Shown here piece after piece: positions 8,560 through 17,800 of a DNA stretch of 64,000 nucleotides. A program made the position numbers and the translations under genes. Location of the stretch: contig NZ_CP107925.1 in assembly GCF_036014235.1 (NCBI RefSeq), forward strand, positions 1 through 64,000, read 5' to 3'. This stretch comes from Streptomyces sp. NBC_00435 (GTDB taxonomy: Bacteria; Actinomycetota; Actinomycetes; Streptomycetales; Streptomycetaceae). The notes under the pieces were generated by a model. That model worked only from the letters and a program-made list of their open reading frames with translations, did not search any database and was not told where the DNA came from. Position 1 is the stretch's first letter; every line of letters begins with the position of its first letter.

Positions 8560-8780
8560 CCGCGACGAGCAGCGAGCGCACAGCTCCTCCGCTGCCTGAC
8601 CGCCCACCCCGGCGTCATCGAGGTCGCCGTGCAAGACCTCAGCCCACGGATGCCGTGTACCCCCGACCTCCTCGACGGCACCGGCGGATTCGGCTGGCAC
8701 ATGGTCGACGAACTCACCAACGCCAACGCCACCGTCATCACACCCACACCCGAGGGCGGCATTCAAGTGCGTCAAGCAGG
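8560..8780 (+). pseudogene. C-terminal fragment of an RsbW-type ATP-binding protein
   Basis: The frame QLLRCLTAHPGVIEVAVQDL, then LLDGTGGFGWHMVDELTNAN and VITPTPEGGIQVR, resembles the C-terminal half of the small HATPase_c (anti-sigma-factor-kinase-like) proteins abundant in Streptomyces. The GTGGFGWHMV segment corresponds to the glycine-rich ATP lid. A TGA at 8557 blocks the frame upstream, and the N-terminal half with the N-box is missing, so it is a gene remnant. Confidence 0.5.
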
Positions 8781-8808
8781 GAAAGGGGCCACCAAACAGA
8801 CTGCGCAG

Positions 8809-8985
8809 CTACTCTGGTCCTTCTTGGCTGGCAGTACGGAAGACTTTCGCCTTCGCGAAAGCCAGCGCATAGAATCCTCCGAGCAGAAAAGTCGCCAGAT
8901 ACTGCGCCCAGGTGATTCCATCGAGCGCCCCGTTAGCGGCAATGAGGACTCCGGCCCAGAGGAGAGTGAATAAGATCTTGGCCAT
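8809..8985 (-). CDS. Small two-helix membrane protein, atypical codon use
   Basis: A 58-residue protein starting MAKILFTLLWAGVLIAANG. It has two hydrophobic segments (about residues 3-19 and 29-47, the latter including YLATFLLGGFYALAF) and a short basic tail, so it is likely a small membrane protein. The frame extends upstream to a TTG at 9072 (87 residues), but the ATG at 8985 has a purine-rich GGAAG in front. Codons are unusually AT-ending for this window (ATT, AGT, ACT, TTT) and include TTA, which in Streptomyces needs the bldA tRNA. This points to foreign origin, perhaps phage. Function unknown. Confidence 0.5.
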   Translation of the reverse strand: MAKILFTLLWAGVLIAANGALDGITWAQYLATFLLGGFYALAFAKAKVFRTASQEGPE

Positions 8986-9404
8986 TATTACTTCCAGACT
9001 AAGGGCTACGTTTCCTGCAATTAAAGCCGCCAGGGCAGCGGAAGAAATGCGCTTCGCCTTCGCGCTCCCCAATCAAAAATCCACACACTGCAGAACCGGC
9101 CATAAACCACACCTCCTTGATCCAGAGCGAAGGTACCAGCTGGTCAGCGCTCCAGAAAAGCAACTTGAGGTAGCTTTGAGCCTTTCCTGCATACCTATCC
9201 GAAGACGGCCATAAATATAGAGGTTTTCCAGTCGTCCCGGAAACTGCATTCAGCCAAATCTCTTCCCTGCTTCGCGGGATGCGAAGTGCACGGGATGGTG
9301 CTGATGCCCTAACGCGAGCAGGGGAAGACCACCGTGCCCGCCAAAGAACTGTAAGAACAACTGAGCACCGTGCGCGAGCAGCATGATGTAGTCCCGAAGA
9401 CCGT
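8986..9404. other. Lower-GC stretch without a supported gene
   Basis: Base composition is less GC-rich than its surroundings up to about 9270. A leftward frame contains EIWLNAVSGTTGKPLYLWPS, then LLFWSADQLVPSLWIKEVWF, which could be coding, but it has no convincing start and runs out of frame with the membrane protein gene below. It is probably a remnant of the same foreign segment. Confidence 0.35.
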
Positions 9405-9597
9405 TTAGGGCATGCCCGGCATGCCGTAGGTAACAATCTTCGCGTCGCACTTCTCGGCCCCGGTACTGCGGACACGCTTGTCAGGCACGTAGTAGGACTC
9501 GGCGTCTTCCTTTTCCTCGGTCTCCTTCGGCCGCGCCGTCCTGCCGTCCAGGAAGTAGACCTGGGCTTCGCCCGTGTGAAGGCGGTGGTGCCCGATC
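9405..9597 (-). pseudogene. Fragment of an unidentified protein (C-terminal end)
   Basis: A leftward frame directly downstream of the HNH-like gene reads HHRLHTGEAQVYFLDGRTAR, then PKETEEKEDAESYYVPDKRV, and ends IVTYGMPGMP. The composition looks like genuine protein, but no start codon or ribosome site is evident in frame after the stop of the neighbour. It may be the displaced end of a longer gene. I recognise no family. Confidence 0.3.
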
Positions 9598-10036
9598 AGC
9601 GGCGGCCGGTGGCCAGGATGACGAGGAACTGGCCGCCGCCCGCCTCGATGCCGGCGGTCACCGGCAGCCCCGGTACCAGTCGGGAGAACCGGTCCACCAG
9701 CCAGTCCGCCGCCTCTTGGGCGTCCTTCCTGGTCGGACAACGGCCCACCATCTCGCGGCCGCCCTTGCGCTCCAGCCTGTCGGCAACGGCGATCAGCGGC
9801 GCGGGTTCTACTACGTACAGGCGCTCCGGCCAGGCGATGACCACCTTGACCGCACCCTTGCGGGTATTGCACCCGCGGTGCGCGAGCCGCTCGGCGACCT
9901 TGGCCTTCCGGTCGGCCGTCCGGCTGTCGACACTGGGCCCCCGCGGGTCGTTCACCGACTCGTCGGGATCGACCGGTTCGTCACACACCCAGCACCGCCA
10001 GCCATCACGCTCGGCCACATCATCAAGAAGACTCAT
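9596..10036 (-). CDS. HNH-like zinc-binding protein (146 aa)
   Basis: The N-terminus, MSLLDDVAERDGWRCWVCDE, followed by AHRGCNTRKG about 50 residues on, gives the pattern C-x2-C ... H-x2-C-N-x-x-K-G. This is typical of HNH-type nuclease folds, where two Cys pairs bind structural zinc. The rest (VKVVIAWPERLYVVEPAPLI, then GGREMVGRCPTRKDAQEAAD) is a small alpha/beta domain I do not recognise. It could be a small endonuclease or only a zinc-ribbon protein; the catalytic first His of HNH is not obvious. Start ATG at 10036 keeps the CWVC motif near the N-terminus. It is monocistronic. Confidence 0.6.
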   Translation of the reverse strand: MSLLDDVAERDGWRCWVCDEPVDPDESVNDPRGPSVDSRTADRKAKVAERLAHRGCNTRKGAVKVVIAWPERLYVVEPAPLIAVADRLERKGGREMVGRCPTRKDAQEAADWLVDRFSRLVPGLPVTAGIEAGGGQFLVILATGRR

Positions 10037-10276
10037 CCAAGCAAAGTAGCCTGCCCGGCCGCGCCACCCGCGCACCAGGACCCCGCCGACGTCGCAGCAC
10101 CGGCAAGCAGCGCCGCGACACCTGGCCCGCGGTGTGGGAGATCCCCGTGGCGGAGGAAGCGCGCGAAGGCACTGATCGGATTGGGGCGACCGTGGTCCCG
10201 TGGGGGGGGTGCCCCTATCTCTTTGGTCAAGGGAATCGAGGCTGCGTTGGATCGAACGGCCAGGCAGCATGGCGGT

Positions 10277-10762
10277 GTGGCTGATCTTCTGTGGGATGAC
10301 GTGAGCTGTTTCTTCGACCCGGACCTGATGGGGTCGCTGCCGGACGTGCGTGTCCCGGATTGTTCGGTGGAGGACTGGCAAGCGGTCCTCGATCTTGTCG
10401 AGTCCAGGGGTTGGAAGTGCCAGTACTCCGAAGGTGAGACGGTGCTGCCGGTGCCCCGTGCGGAGACCGTGCTGTCCCGCCCGGCGGACGCTGAGTGCCC
10501 GGACCTGCGGGTCTGGCCGACTTCCGACGTGCTGGCGATCTTCCGTTTCAAAGACGACGAGGTCATCGACTTCGACGTCGACCTGCGGGAGTTGCAGGGC
10601 CAGGAACGACTTGATGTGTTCTGCGGTTTCCTCCGGGAGATCGGGCGACGCTTGGGCAAGCCGGTCCTGATGGATCCGGAGGGCGACTACCGCCATCCGG
10701 TGCTCGGCTTCGATGTCGAGTCCGATCGGGTCGTCCTTCTGGCTGAGCCGCTGGTCATGTGA
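10277..10762 (+). CDS. Conserved hypothetical protein (161 aa)
   Basis: An acidic soluble protein, clearly coding by composition, with segments VADLLWDDVSCFFDPDLMGS, WQAVLDLVESRGWKC and VLAIFRFKDDEVIDFDVDL. It has no signal peptide, membrane helix or recognised catalytic motif, and I infer no function. The GTG at 10277 is the most natural start; the open frame continues far upstream, but that part is not protein-like. It converges with the IS110-type pseudogene, overlapping its 3' end by a few bases. Confidence 0.6.
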   Translation: MADLLWDDVSCFFDPDLMGSLPDVRVPDCSVEDWQAVLDLVESRGWKCQYSEGETVLPVPRAETVLSRPADAECPDLRVWPTSDVLAIFRFKDDEVIDFDVDLRELQGQERLDVFCGFLREIGRRLGKPVLMDPEGDYRHPVLGFDVESDRVVLLAEPLVM

Positions 10763-11959
10763 CCGCGGCCGCAGGCCGGGACTCGTAGAACGTGCCGTCA
10801 CGGAGCATCGCGAAGAGGACATCGGCCCGCCGTCTGGCCAGGCAGAGTAGAGCCTGCGTGTGGTGTTTGCCTTGGCTGATCTTCTTGTCGTAGTAGGCCC
10901 GCGATGCTGGGTCGCCCAGGGCGGCGAACGCGGAGAGGAAGAAGGCCCGTTTGAGCTGCTTCTTTCCCGTCCGGGAGGGCTGTTCGCCGCGGATCGATGA
11001 GCCCGATTTACGGGTCGCTGGGGCGAGACCAGCATAGGCGGCGAGGTGGGCCGCGGAGCGGAAGTTGCTGCCGTCGCCTACGTCGATGAGGATCCGGGCT
11101 CCGGTCCTGATGCCGACTCCCGGCGTCGAGATCAGGACCTTCGAAAGAGGGTGGGCCTCCAGCAGTTCCTCGATCCGGCCGGCCAGCAGTTTGCGCTGGT
11201 CGAGGGCGGCAGTGAGGGAGCCGGCCAGGCCTGGAACGATCAGCGAGGCCGCCTCGGTGCCGGGCACCACCACGGTCTGTTCGTCCAGCGCGGTAAACAT
11301 GCCCTCGACCAGTCGCTCGGCCATCCGCGGGGCCTTCGGCCGCAGCAGCGTGACCAGCCGGCGTCGGCCGGCTTTGCGGATCTGGGCCGGTGACCCGAAC
11401 CGTTCCAGCAGGGCCAGCACTGCCGGGTGTTGCAAGAGGCCCGAGCACCCGCTCCAGCGACGGATGGATCTGCGTGAGCAGGCCGTGGAGCCGGTTCGCG
11501 ACCCGGGTCGCTTCGCCGGCCAGGTCGTCGTCGAACCCGACGATCATCTCCAGCTCGGCGATCGTCTCGTCTTCGAGGTCTATGAACCGCAGCGTGTGGG
11601 GCATCGCGCGGGGCGGCATCCGCGATGATGAACGCGTCTTTCGCGTCGGTCTTGGCCTCGCCGGGATAGAGGTCGGCGATCCGCCGCATCGTTAATCCGG
11701 GCAGGTAGGCGACCGGGCAGCCCATGTCCCTCGCCACCGCCAGCGGCAGGGCTCCGATCGAAGCCGGCTGGTCGACGACCACCAGCACCGTCCCGTGCTT
11801 GACCTGCAATTTCGCGAAGAGCTCACGGAGTTTGGGCTCGGTGTTGGGCAGCCGTTTGTCGAACGCCTTCTTCCCGGCCGGGGTCACAGCGGTGGCGTGG
11901 TGTTCGCCTTTGCCGACGTCCAGGCCGAGGTAGACGTCGATGTCGCCGGTGTCGATCAC
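10755..11959 (-). pseudogene. IS110-family transposase with two frameshifts
   Basis: All parts of an IS110-type DEDD recombinase are present, but in three frames. The first (from GTG 11959) carries the catalytic Asp region YLGLDVGKGEHHATAV and ends at DAKDAFIIADAA. One extra C in the run near 11620 shifts the frame before the next block (MPHTLRFIDLEDETIAELEM). A second shift near 11430 separates LERVLGP from LQHPAVLALLERFGSPAQI. The last frame holds the Transposase_20 domain with TPGVGIRTGARI and SGSSIRGEQPSRTGKKQLKR. A longer in-frame start reaches 12019. The element cannot make a full protein unless the shifts are programmed or sequencing errors. Confidence 0.85.
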
Positions 11960-12452
11960 GTGCGTCCTCCGGTCGTACTTCCTCCCGGCCTCACCCACGG
12001 CACCGATCGCCACATCCACATTATGAAGAGCCTCCCGACCTGCGAAAAGTCGGTGGTCAAGCCCCTAATCAGCGGTCAGTCAGTGCCTCCGGGCCCAGTG
12101 ACACCACCCCCCGGATCATGGTTAACAAGGGGGGAAGTCATGCCGTGTCCGGAGGCCGGGAGCCCCATTGCGGAGCCAACGAAGACGGTAATGGGGGGAG
12201 TTCTAGTACCGGTCCAGACGGTGCGCGTACGGGGTCGGCAGCGAGGCTGAGCCACCGCCGGGGAACCAAGCCGTGCAGAGGTCCCGGTACGGCCCGGGGA
12301 TCGATGCACCGTGCGTACAGGCATCGTCGACCGACCAGTGTCCGAGGCGGCGTGAAGTGCTGCGAACGGGCTCTGGGCCCGGTGAGCGGGCGCAACCGTG
12401 AGCGGGCCGCGCAGACGTGGGACCCGCGGGCCGGCGCGGTCACCCCGCACCG
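11960..12452. other. Intergenic region between the IS arm and the SAM operon
   Basis: No supported gene. A 36-codon frame at 12140-12250 (MPCPEAGSPIAEPTKTVMGG...) follows a strong ribosome-site-like AAGGGGGGA. It could encode a small peptide, but nothing else supports it. Confidence 0.35.
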
Positions 12453-12485
12453 GCAGCCCGGTCCCTTCTCCAGGGGCCGGGCTGC
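12453..12485 (-). terminator. Terminator of the metK-ahcY operon
   Basis: GCAGCCCGG-(T)-CCCT and AGGGGCCGGGCTGC form a GC-rich hairpin with loop TCTCC, ending 10 bases after the ahcY stop on the transcribed (leftward) side. Confidence 0.8.
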
Positions 12486-12494
12486 GGGGAGGGG

Positions 12495-13967
12495 TCAGTA
12501 GCGGTAGTGGTCCGGCTTGTACGGGCCCTCGACCTCGACGCCGATGTAGGCGGCCTGCTCGGGGCGCAGGGTGGTGAGCTTGACACCGAGAGCGGCGAGG
12601 TGGAGACGGGCCACCTTCTCGTCGAGGTGCTTGGGCAGCACGTAGACGCCGGTGGGGTACTCGGCCGGCTTGGTGAACAGCTCGATCTGGGCCAGGGTCT
12701 GGTCCGCGAACGAGTTCGACATCACGAACGACGGGTGACCGGTCGCGTTGCCCAGGTTCAGCAGACGACCCTCCGACAGAACGATGAGAACCTTGCCGTC
12801 AGGGAACTTCCAGGTGTGGACCTGCGGCTTGACCTCGTCCTTGACGATGCCCTCGATCTTCGCGAGACCAGCCATGTCGATCTCGTTGTCGAAGTGACCG
12901 ATGTTGCCCACGATCGCCTGGTGCTTCATCTTGGCCATGTCCCCGGCCATGATGATGTCCTTGTTGCCCGTGGTCGTGATGAAGATGTCCGCGCTCTCCA
13001 CCACATCGTCCAACGTCGCGACCTGGTAGCCGTCCATCGCCGCCTGCAGCGCACAGATCGGGTCGATCTCGGTGATGATCACACGCGCGCCCTGCCCACG
13101 CAGCGACTCCGCACAGCCCTTGCCGACATCGCCGTAGCCGAAGACGACAGCGGTCTTGCCACCGATCAGGACATCGGTGGCGCGGTTGATGCCGTCGATC
13201 AGGGAGTGGCGGCAGCCGTACTTGTTGTCGAACTTCGACTTGGTGACGGCATCGTTCACGTTGATCGCCGGGAAGAGCAGGGCGCCGTCCCGCTGCATCT
13301 CGTAGAGGCGGTGGACACCCGTGGTGGTCTCCTCCGTCACGCCGCGGATCTCGGACGCGAGCTGCGTCCACTTCTGCGGGGACTCACCCAGGGTGCGGTT
13401 GAGGAGGGTCAGGATGTAGCCGTACTCCTCGGACTCCGCCGTGGACGGGTCCGGGGCGGCGCCGGCCTTCTCGAACTCGACGCCCTTGTGGACGAGGAGG
13501 GTGGCGTCACCACCGTCGTCGAGGATCATGTTCGGGCCACCGGTGGGGGTGTTGGGCCAGGTCAACGCCTGCTCCGTGCACCACCAGTACTCCTCCAGCG
13601 TCTCACCCTTCCAGGCGAAGACCGGGACGCCCCGCGGGTTGTCGACCGTACCGTTCGGGCCCACCGCGATGGCGGCGGCCGCGTGGTCCTGGGTCGAGAA
13701 GATGTTGCACGAGGCCCAGCGGACATCCGCGCCCAGCGCGACGAGAGTCTCGATGAGCACGGCGGTCTGCACCGTCATGTGCAGAGAACCGGTGACTCGG
13801 GCGCCGGCCAGCGGCTGCGAAGCCGCGTACTCCCGGCGGATCGACATCAGGCCCGGCATCTCGTGCTCGGCGAGGGTGATCTCCTTGCGCCCGAAAACGG
13901 CGAGGGAAAGGTCCGCGACCTTAAAGTCGGCGAAGTCCGAGGCGTCACTGGTGGGTTGCGGGGACAC
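12495..13967 (-). CDS. ahcY: S-adenosylhomocysteine hydrolase
   Basis: Hydrolyses S-adenosylhomocysteine to adenosine and homocysteine in the cytoplasm, removing the product inhibitor of methyltransferases. At 490 residues it is full length for actinobacterial AhcY. NAD-binding motif VFGYGDVGKGCAESLRGQGA, conserved LLFPAINVNDAVTKSKFDNK, ATGHPSFVMSNSF and the C-terminal KPDHYRY are visible. The GTG start at 13967 follows a good ribosome site (AAGGAG). It overlaps the end of metF by 23 bases and is last in the operon metK-pfkB-metH-metF-ahcY. Placement beside two methyltransferase genes indicates a role in SAM recycling for the polyketide pathway. A housekeeping copy presumably exists elsewhere. 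Confidence 0.96.
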   Translation of the reverse strand: MSPQPTSDASDFADFKVADLSLAVFGRKEITLAEHEMPGLMSIRREYAASQPLAGARVTGSLHMTVQTAVLIETLVALGADVRWASCNIFSTQDHAAAAIAVGPNGTVDNPRGVPVFAWKGETLEEYWWCTEQALTWPNTPTGGPNMILDDGGDATLLVHKGVEFEKAGAAPDPSTAESEEYGYILTLLNRTLGESPQKWTQLASEIRGVTEETTTGVHRLYEMQRDGALLFPAINVNDAVTKSKFDNKYGCRHSLIDGINRATDVLIGGKTAVVFGYGDVGKGCAESLRGQGARVIITEIDPICALQAAMDGYQVATLDDVVESADIFITTTGNKDIIMAGDMAKMKHQAIVGNIGHFDNEIDMAGLAKIEGIVKDEVKPQVHTWKFPDGKVLIVLSEGRLLNLGNATGHPSFVMSNSFADQTLAQIELFTKPAEYPTGVYVLPKHLDEKVARLHLAALGVKLTTLRPEQAAYIGVEVEGPYKPDHYRY

Positions 13968-14889
13968 GGATGCTCCTTGTCTGGTGGAGTGCCGGCGCCG
14001 GGGCGGCATGGGCACTCCGGATGTTCTGGATGTTCTGGTGGATTTCCAGGGTCGCCGGTGAGCGGTTCAGGGTGATGTAGTGCAGGCCGGGCGCACCCTC
14101 CGCGAGGAGGCGTTCGGCCATGGCGCTCGCGTGGGCGACGCCGATGCGGTGGCCTTCGGCCGGATCGTCGCGGGCCGCTTCGAGCCGGTGGGCGAGGTCT
14201 TCCGGGAAGGCCGCGCCGCTGAGTTCGGCGAAGCGCCTGATCTGGCGTACGTCGGTGGCCGGCATGATCTCCGGAATGATGGGAGTCAGGCAGCCCGCGG
14301 CCGCGACCCGGTCGCGCAGGCGCAGGTAGTCGTTCACGTGGAAGAACATCTGCGTGACGGCGTAGTCGGCGCCCGCGCGGCACTTGGCGACGAAGTGGCG
14401 GATGTCGCTGTCCCAGTCGGTGGAGCGGGGGTGGCGCTCGGGGAACGCGGCGACACCGACGCCGAAGTCTCCCGACGCCTTGACCATGGAGACCAGCTCG
14501 TGGGCGTGGTCGAGGCCCTGCGGGTGCGGGACCCAGGGGGCGTTCGGGTCGCCTGGCGGGTCGCCGCGCAGCGCCAGGACGTCACGGACGCCCGCGTCCG
14601 CGTACTGGCCGATGATGTGGCGCAGCTCGGCGACGGAGTGACCGACGGCGGTGAGGTGGGCCACTGGCCGCAGGGTGGTCTCCGCCGCGATCCGTTTGGT
14701 CAGCTCGATCGTGCGGTCGCGGGACGAACCGCCGGCTCCGTAGGTGACCGAGACGAACGTCGGGGAGAGCGTCTCGATCCTGCGGATCGTCCACCACAGG
14801 GTGCGGGCGCCCGTCTCGGTCTTCGGCGGGAAGAACTCGAAGGAGAAGCTGGGCTTCCCGCTCGCGAGGGTGTCGCGCAACGTGTTCAT
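13945..14889 (-). CDS. metF: Methylenetetrahydrofolate reductase
   Basis: Reduces 5,10-methylene-THF to 5-methyl-THF, the methyl donor for MetH. The 314-residue TIM-barrel flavoprotein shows FSFEFFPPKTETGARTLW, SVTYGAGGSSRDRTIELTKR, LALRGDPPGD and the late motif PGLHYITLNRS. The ATG at 14889 overlaps the metH stop as ATGA, so the two are translationally coupled. About 25 residues past the family end (residues ~290-314, ending VPATHQ) look unstructured and overlap the ahcY ribosome site and start. Confidence 0.95.
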   Translation of the reverse strand: MNTLRDTLASGKPSFSFEFFPPKTETGARTLWWTIRRIETLSPTFVSVTYGAGGSSRDRTIELTKRIAAETTLRPVAHLTAVGHSVAELRHIIGQYADAGVRDVLALRGDPPGDPNAPWVPHPQGLDHAHELVSMVKASGDFGVGVAAFPERHPRSTDWDSDIRHFVAKCRAGADYAVTQMFFHVNDYLRLRDRVAAAGCLTPIIPEIMPATDVRQIRRFAELSGAAFPEDLAHRLEAARDDPAEGHRIGVAHASAMAERLLAEGAPGLHYITLNRSPATLEIHQNIQNIRSAHAAPAPALHQTRSIRVPATHQ

Positions 14890-17800
14890 GGCCGGTTGCC
14901 TCCCGCGTTGAAGTAGCTCGCCTCGGGGTGGTGCAGGACGATGGCGTCGGTCGACTGCTCGGGGTGGAGCTGGAACTCCTCGGAGAGTTCGACCCCGATC
15001 CGCTCCGGCTTCAGGAGGTGGGCGATCTTGGCCCGGTCCTCGAGGTCGGGACAGGCCGGGTAGCCCAGTGAGTAGCGGCAGCCCTGGTATTCCGTACGGA
15101 ACATGCCGTCGACGGAGGCCGGGTCGCCGGCGGAGATGCCGAGTTCGGAGCGGACGCGGGCGTGCCAGTACTCGGCCAGGGCCTCGGCGAGCTGGACGGA
15201 CAGGCCGTGCAGCTCGAGGTAGTCGCGGTAGGACTCGGAGGCGAACAGCTTGGCGGTGGCCTCGCCGATCCTGGAGCCGACGGTGACGACCTGGAGGCCG
15301 ACGACGTCGATCTCGCCGGATTCGTCGGAGCGGAAGAAGTCGGCGAGGCACAGGTGCCGGCCGCGGCGCTGGCGGGGGAAGGTGAAGCGGGTCAGCTCGT
15401 TGCCGGTGGTGTCGTCGAGGAGGATCAGGTCGTCGCCCTTGGACACGCACGGGAAGTAGCCGTGGACCACGGCGGCCTCCAGCAGGTTCTGCGTGTGCAG
15501 CCGCTCCAGCCACCCGCGCAGGCGTGGGCGTCCTTCGCTCTCCAGCAGTTCCTCGTACGAGGGCCCGTTGCCGGAGCGGGTCTCCTTCAGGCCCCACTGG
15601 CCCTTGAACAGTGCGTTCTCGTCGAGCCAGGAGGCGTAGTCCTTGAGCGGGATGCCCTTGACGACGCGCGTTCCCCAGAACGGCGGGGTGGGGACGGGGT
15701 TGTCGGTCGCGACGTCGGAACGGGAGGGTCCTTCCTCGGGGCGCTCCTCGACCTGGATCACGGCCGGTTTGACGCGGCGTTGTTTGAGTTCGGGGAGGGT
15801 GGCGCCGGGGACTCCGCGCTTGACGGCGATGAGGGCGTCCATGAGGCGCAGGCCCTCGAAGGCGTCGCGGGCGTAGCGGACCTCGCCCTCGTAGATCTCG
15901 TGGAGGTCCTGTTCGACGTAGGCCCGGGTCAGGGCCGCGCCGCCGAGGATGACCGGGTAGTCGGCCGCCAGCTTGCGCTGGTTGAGCTCCTCCAGGTTCT
16001 CCTTCATGATCACCGTCGACTTCACCAGCAGACCCGACATACCGATCACATCGGCCTTGTGCTCCTGCGCGGCCTCCAGGATCGCCGAGACCGGCTGCTT
16101 GATGCCGATGTTCACGACGTTGTAGCCGTTGTTGGACAAGATGATGTCCACGAGGTTCTTCCCGATGTCATGGACATCACCGCGGACCGTGGCCAGGACG
16201 ATGGTGCCCTTGCCCTCCGCATCCGACTTCTCCATGTGCGGCTCCAGATGGGCCACGGCCGTCTTCATCACCTCGGCGGACTGGAGCACGAACGGCAGCT
16301 GCATCTGGCCGGAGCCGAACAGCTCACCGACGACCTTCATGCCCTCCAGGAGGGTGTCGTTGACGATGTCCAGGGCCGGCCGAGTCTCCAAGGCCTCGTC
16401 GAGATCGGCTTCCAGGCCGTTCTTCTCGCCGTCGATGATGCGGCGCTGCAGGCGCTCGTCCAGCGGCAGGGCCAAGAGCTCCTCGGCGCGGCCGGCCTTC
16501 AGGGACTTGGTGTTGACGCCCTCGAAGAGCGCCATCAGCTTCTGCAGCGGGTCGTAACCCTCGGCGCGCCGGTCGTAGATCAGGTCCAGGGCGGTACCGA
16601 CCTGCTCGTCGTCGAAGCGGGCGATCGGCAGGATCTTGCTCGCGTGGACGATCGCCGAGTCCAGGCCCGCCTTGACGCACTCGTCGAGGAACACGGAGTT
16701 CAGCAGGACACGCGCGGCCGGGTTGAGGCCGAAGGAGATGTTCGACAGACCCAGAGTCGTCTGCACGTCCGGGTGACGGCGCTTGAGCTCACGGATCGAC
16801 TCGATCGTGGCGATGCCGTCCTTACGGGACTCCTCCTGGCCGGTGCAGATCGTGAAGGTCAGGGTGTCGATGAGGATGTCCGACTCGTGGATCCCCCAGT
16901 TCCCCGTCAGATCCTCGATCAGCCGCTCCGCGATCGCGACCTTGTGCTCCACCGTGCGGGCCTGACCCTCCTCGTCGATGGTCAGCGCGATCAGCGCGGC
17001 ACCGTGCTCCCGCGCCAGCGCCGTGACCTTCGCGAACCGCGACTCCGGACCGTCACCGTCCTCGTAGTTCACCGAGTTGATGACCGCACGACCACCGATC
17101 TTCTCCAGACCCGCCCGCAAAACAGGAACCTCGGTCGAGTCCAGAACGATCGGCAGCGTCGAAGCCGTGGCGAAACGCCCGGCCAGCTCCCGCATGTCCG
17201 CCACACCGTCACGGCCCACATAGTCCACGCACAGGTCGAGCATGTGCGCGCCCTCGCGGATCTGGTCACGGACCATCTCCACGCAATCGTCCCAACGCGC
17301 CTCCAGCATCGCGTCCCGGAACTTCTTCGACCCGTTGGCGTTCGTCCGCTCACCGATCGCCATGTACGAGACGTCCTGGCGGAACGGCACCGTCTGATAG
17401 AGCGAGGACGCACCCGGCTCCGGACGGGGGTCACGGGTGGCCGGACTCAGACCGCGGACCCGCTCCACGACCTGCCGCAGGTGCTCCGGAGTCGTACCGC
17501 AGCAGCCGCCCACCAGCGAGAGGCCGTACTCGCGCACGAAGGTCTCCTGCGCATCCGCCAGCTCACTCGCCGAGAGGGGGTAGTGCGCGCCGTTCTTCCC
17601 CAGGACCGGCAGACCGGCATTCGGCATGCACGAGAGCGGGATCCGCGAGTTCCGCGCCAGATAGCGCAGGTGCTCGCTCATCTCCGCCGGACCCGTCGCG
17701 CAGTTCAGACCGATCATGTCGATGCCCAGCGGCTCCAACGCTGTGAGCGCGGCGCCGATCTCCGAACCCAGCAGCATCGTGCCCGTGGTCTCCACCGTCA

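Noticed and set aside
9716..10276. Upstream part of the long frame ending at 10762
   Set aside because: Not protein-like and antisense to the HNH-like gene; only the part from 10277 looks coding.
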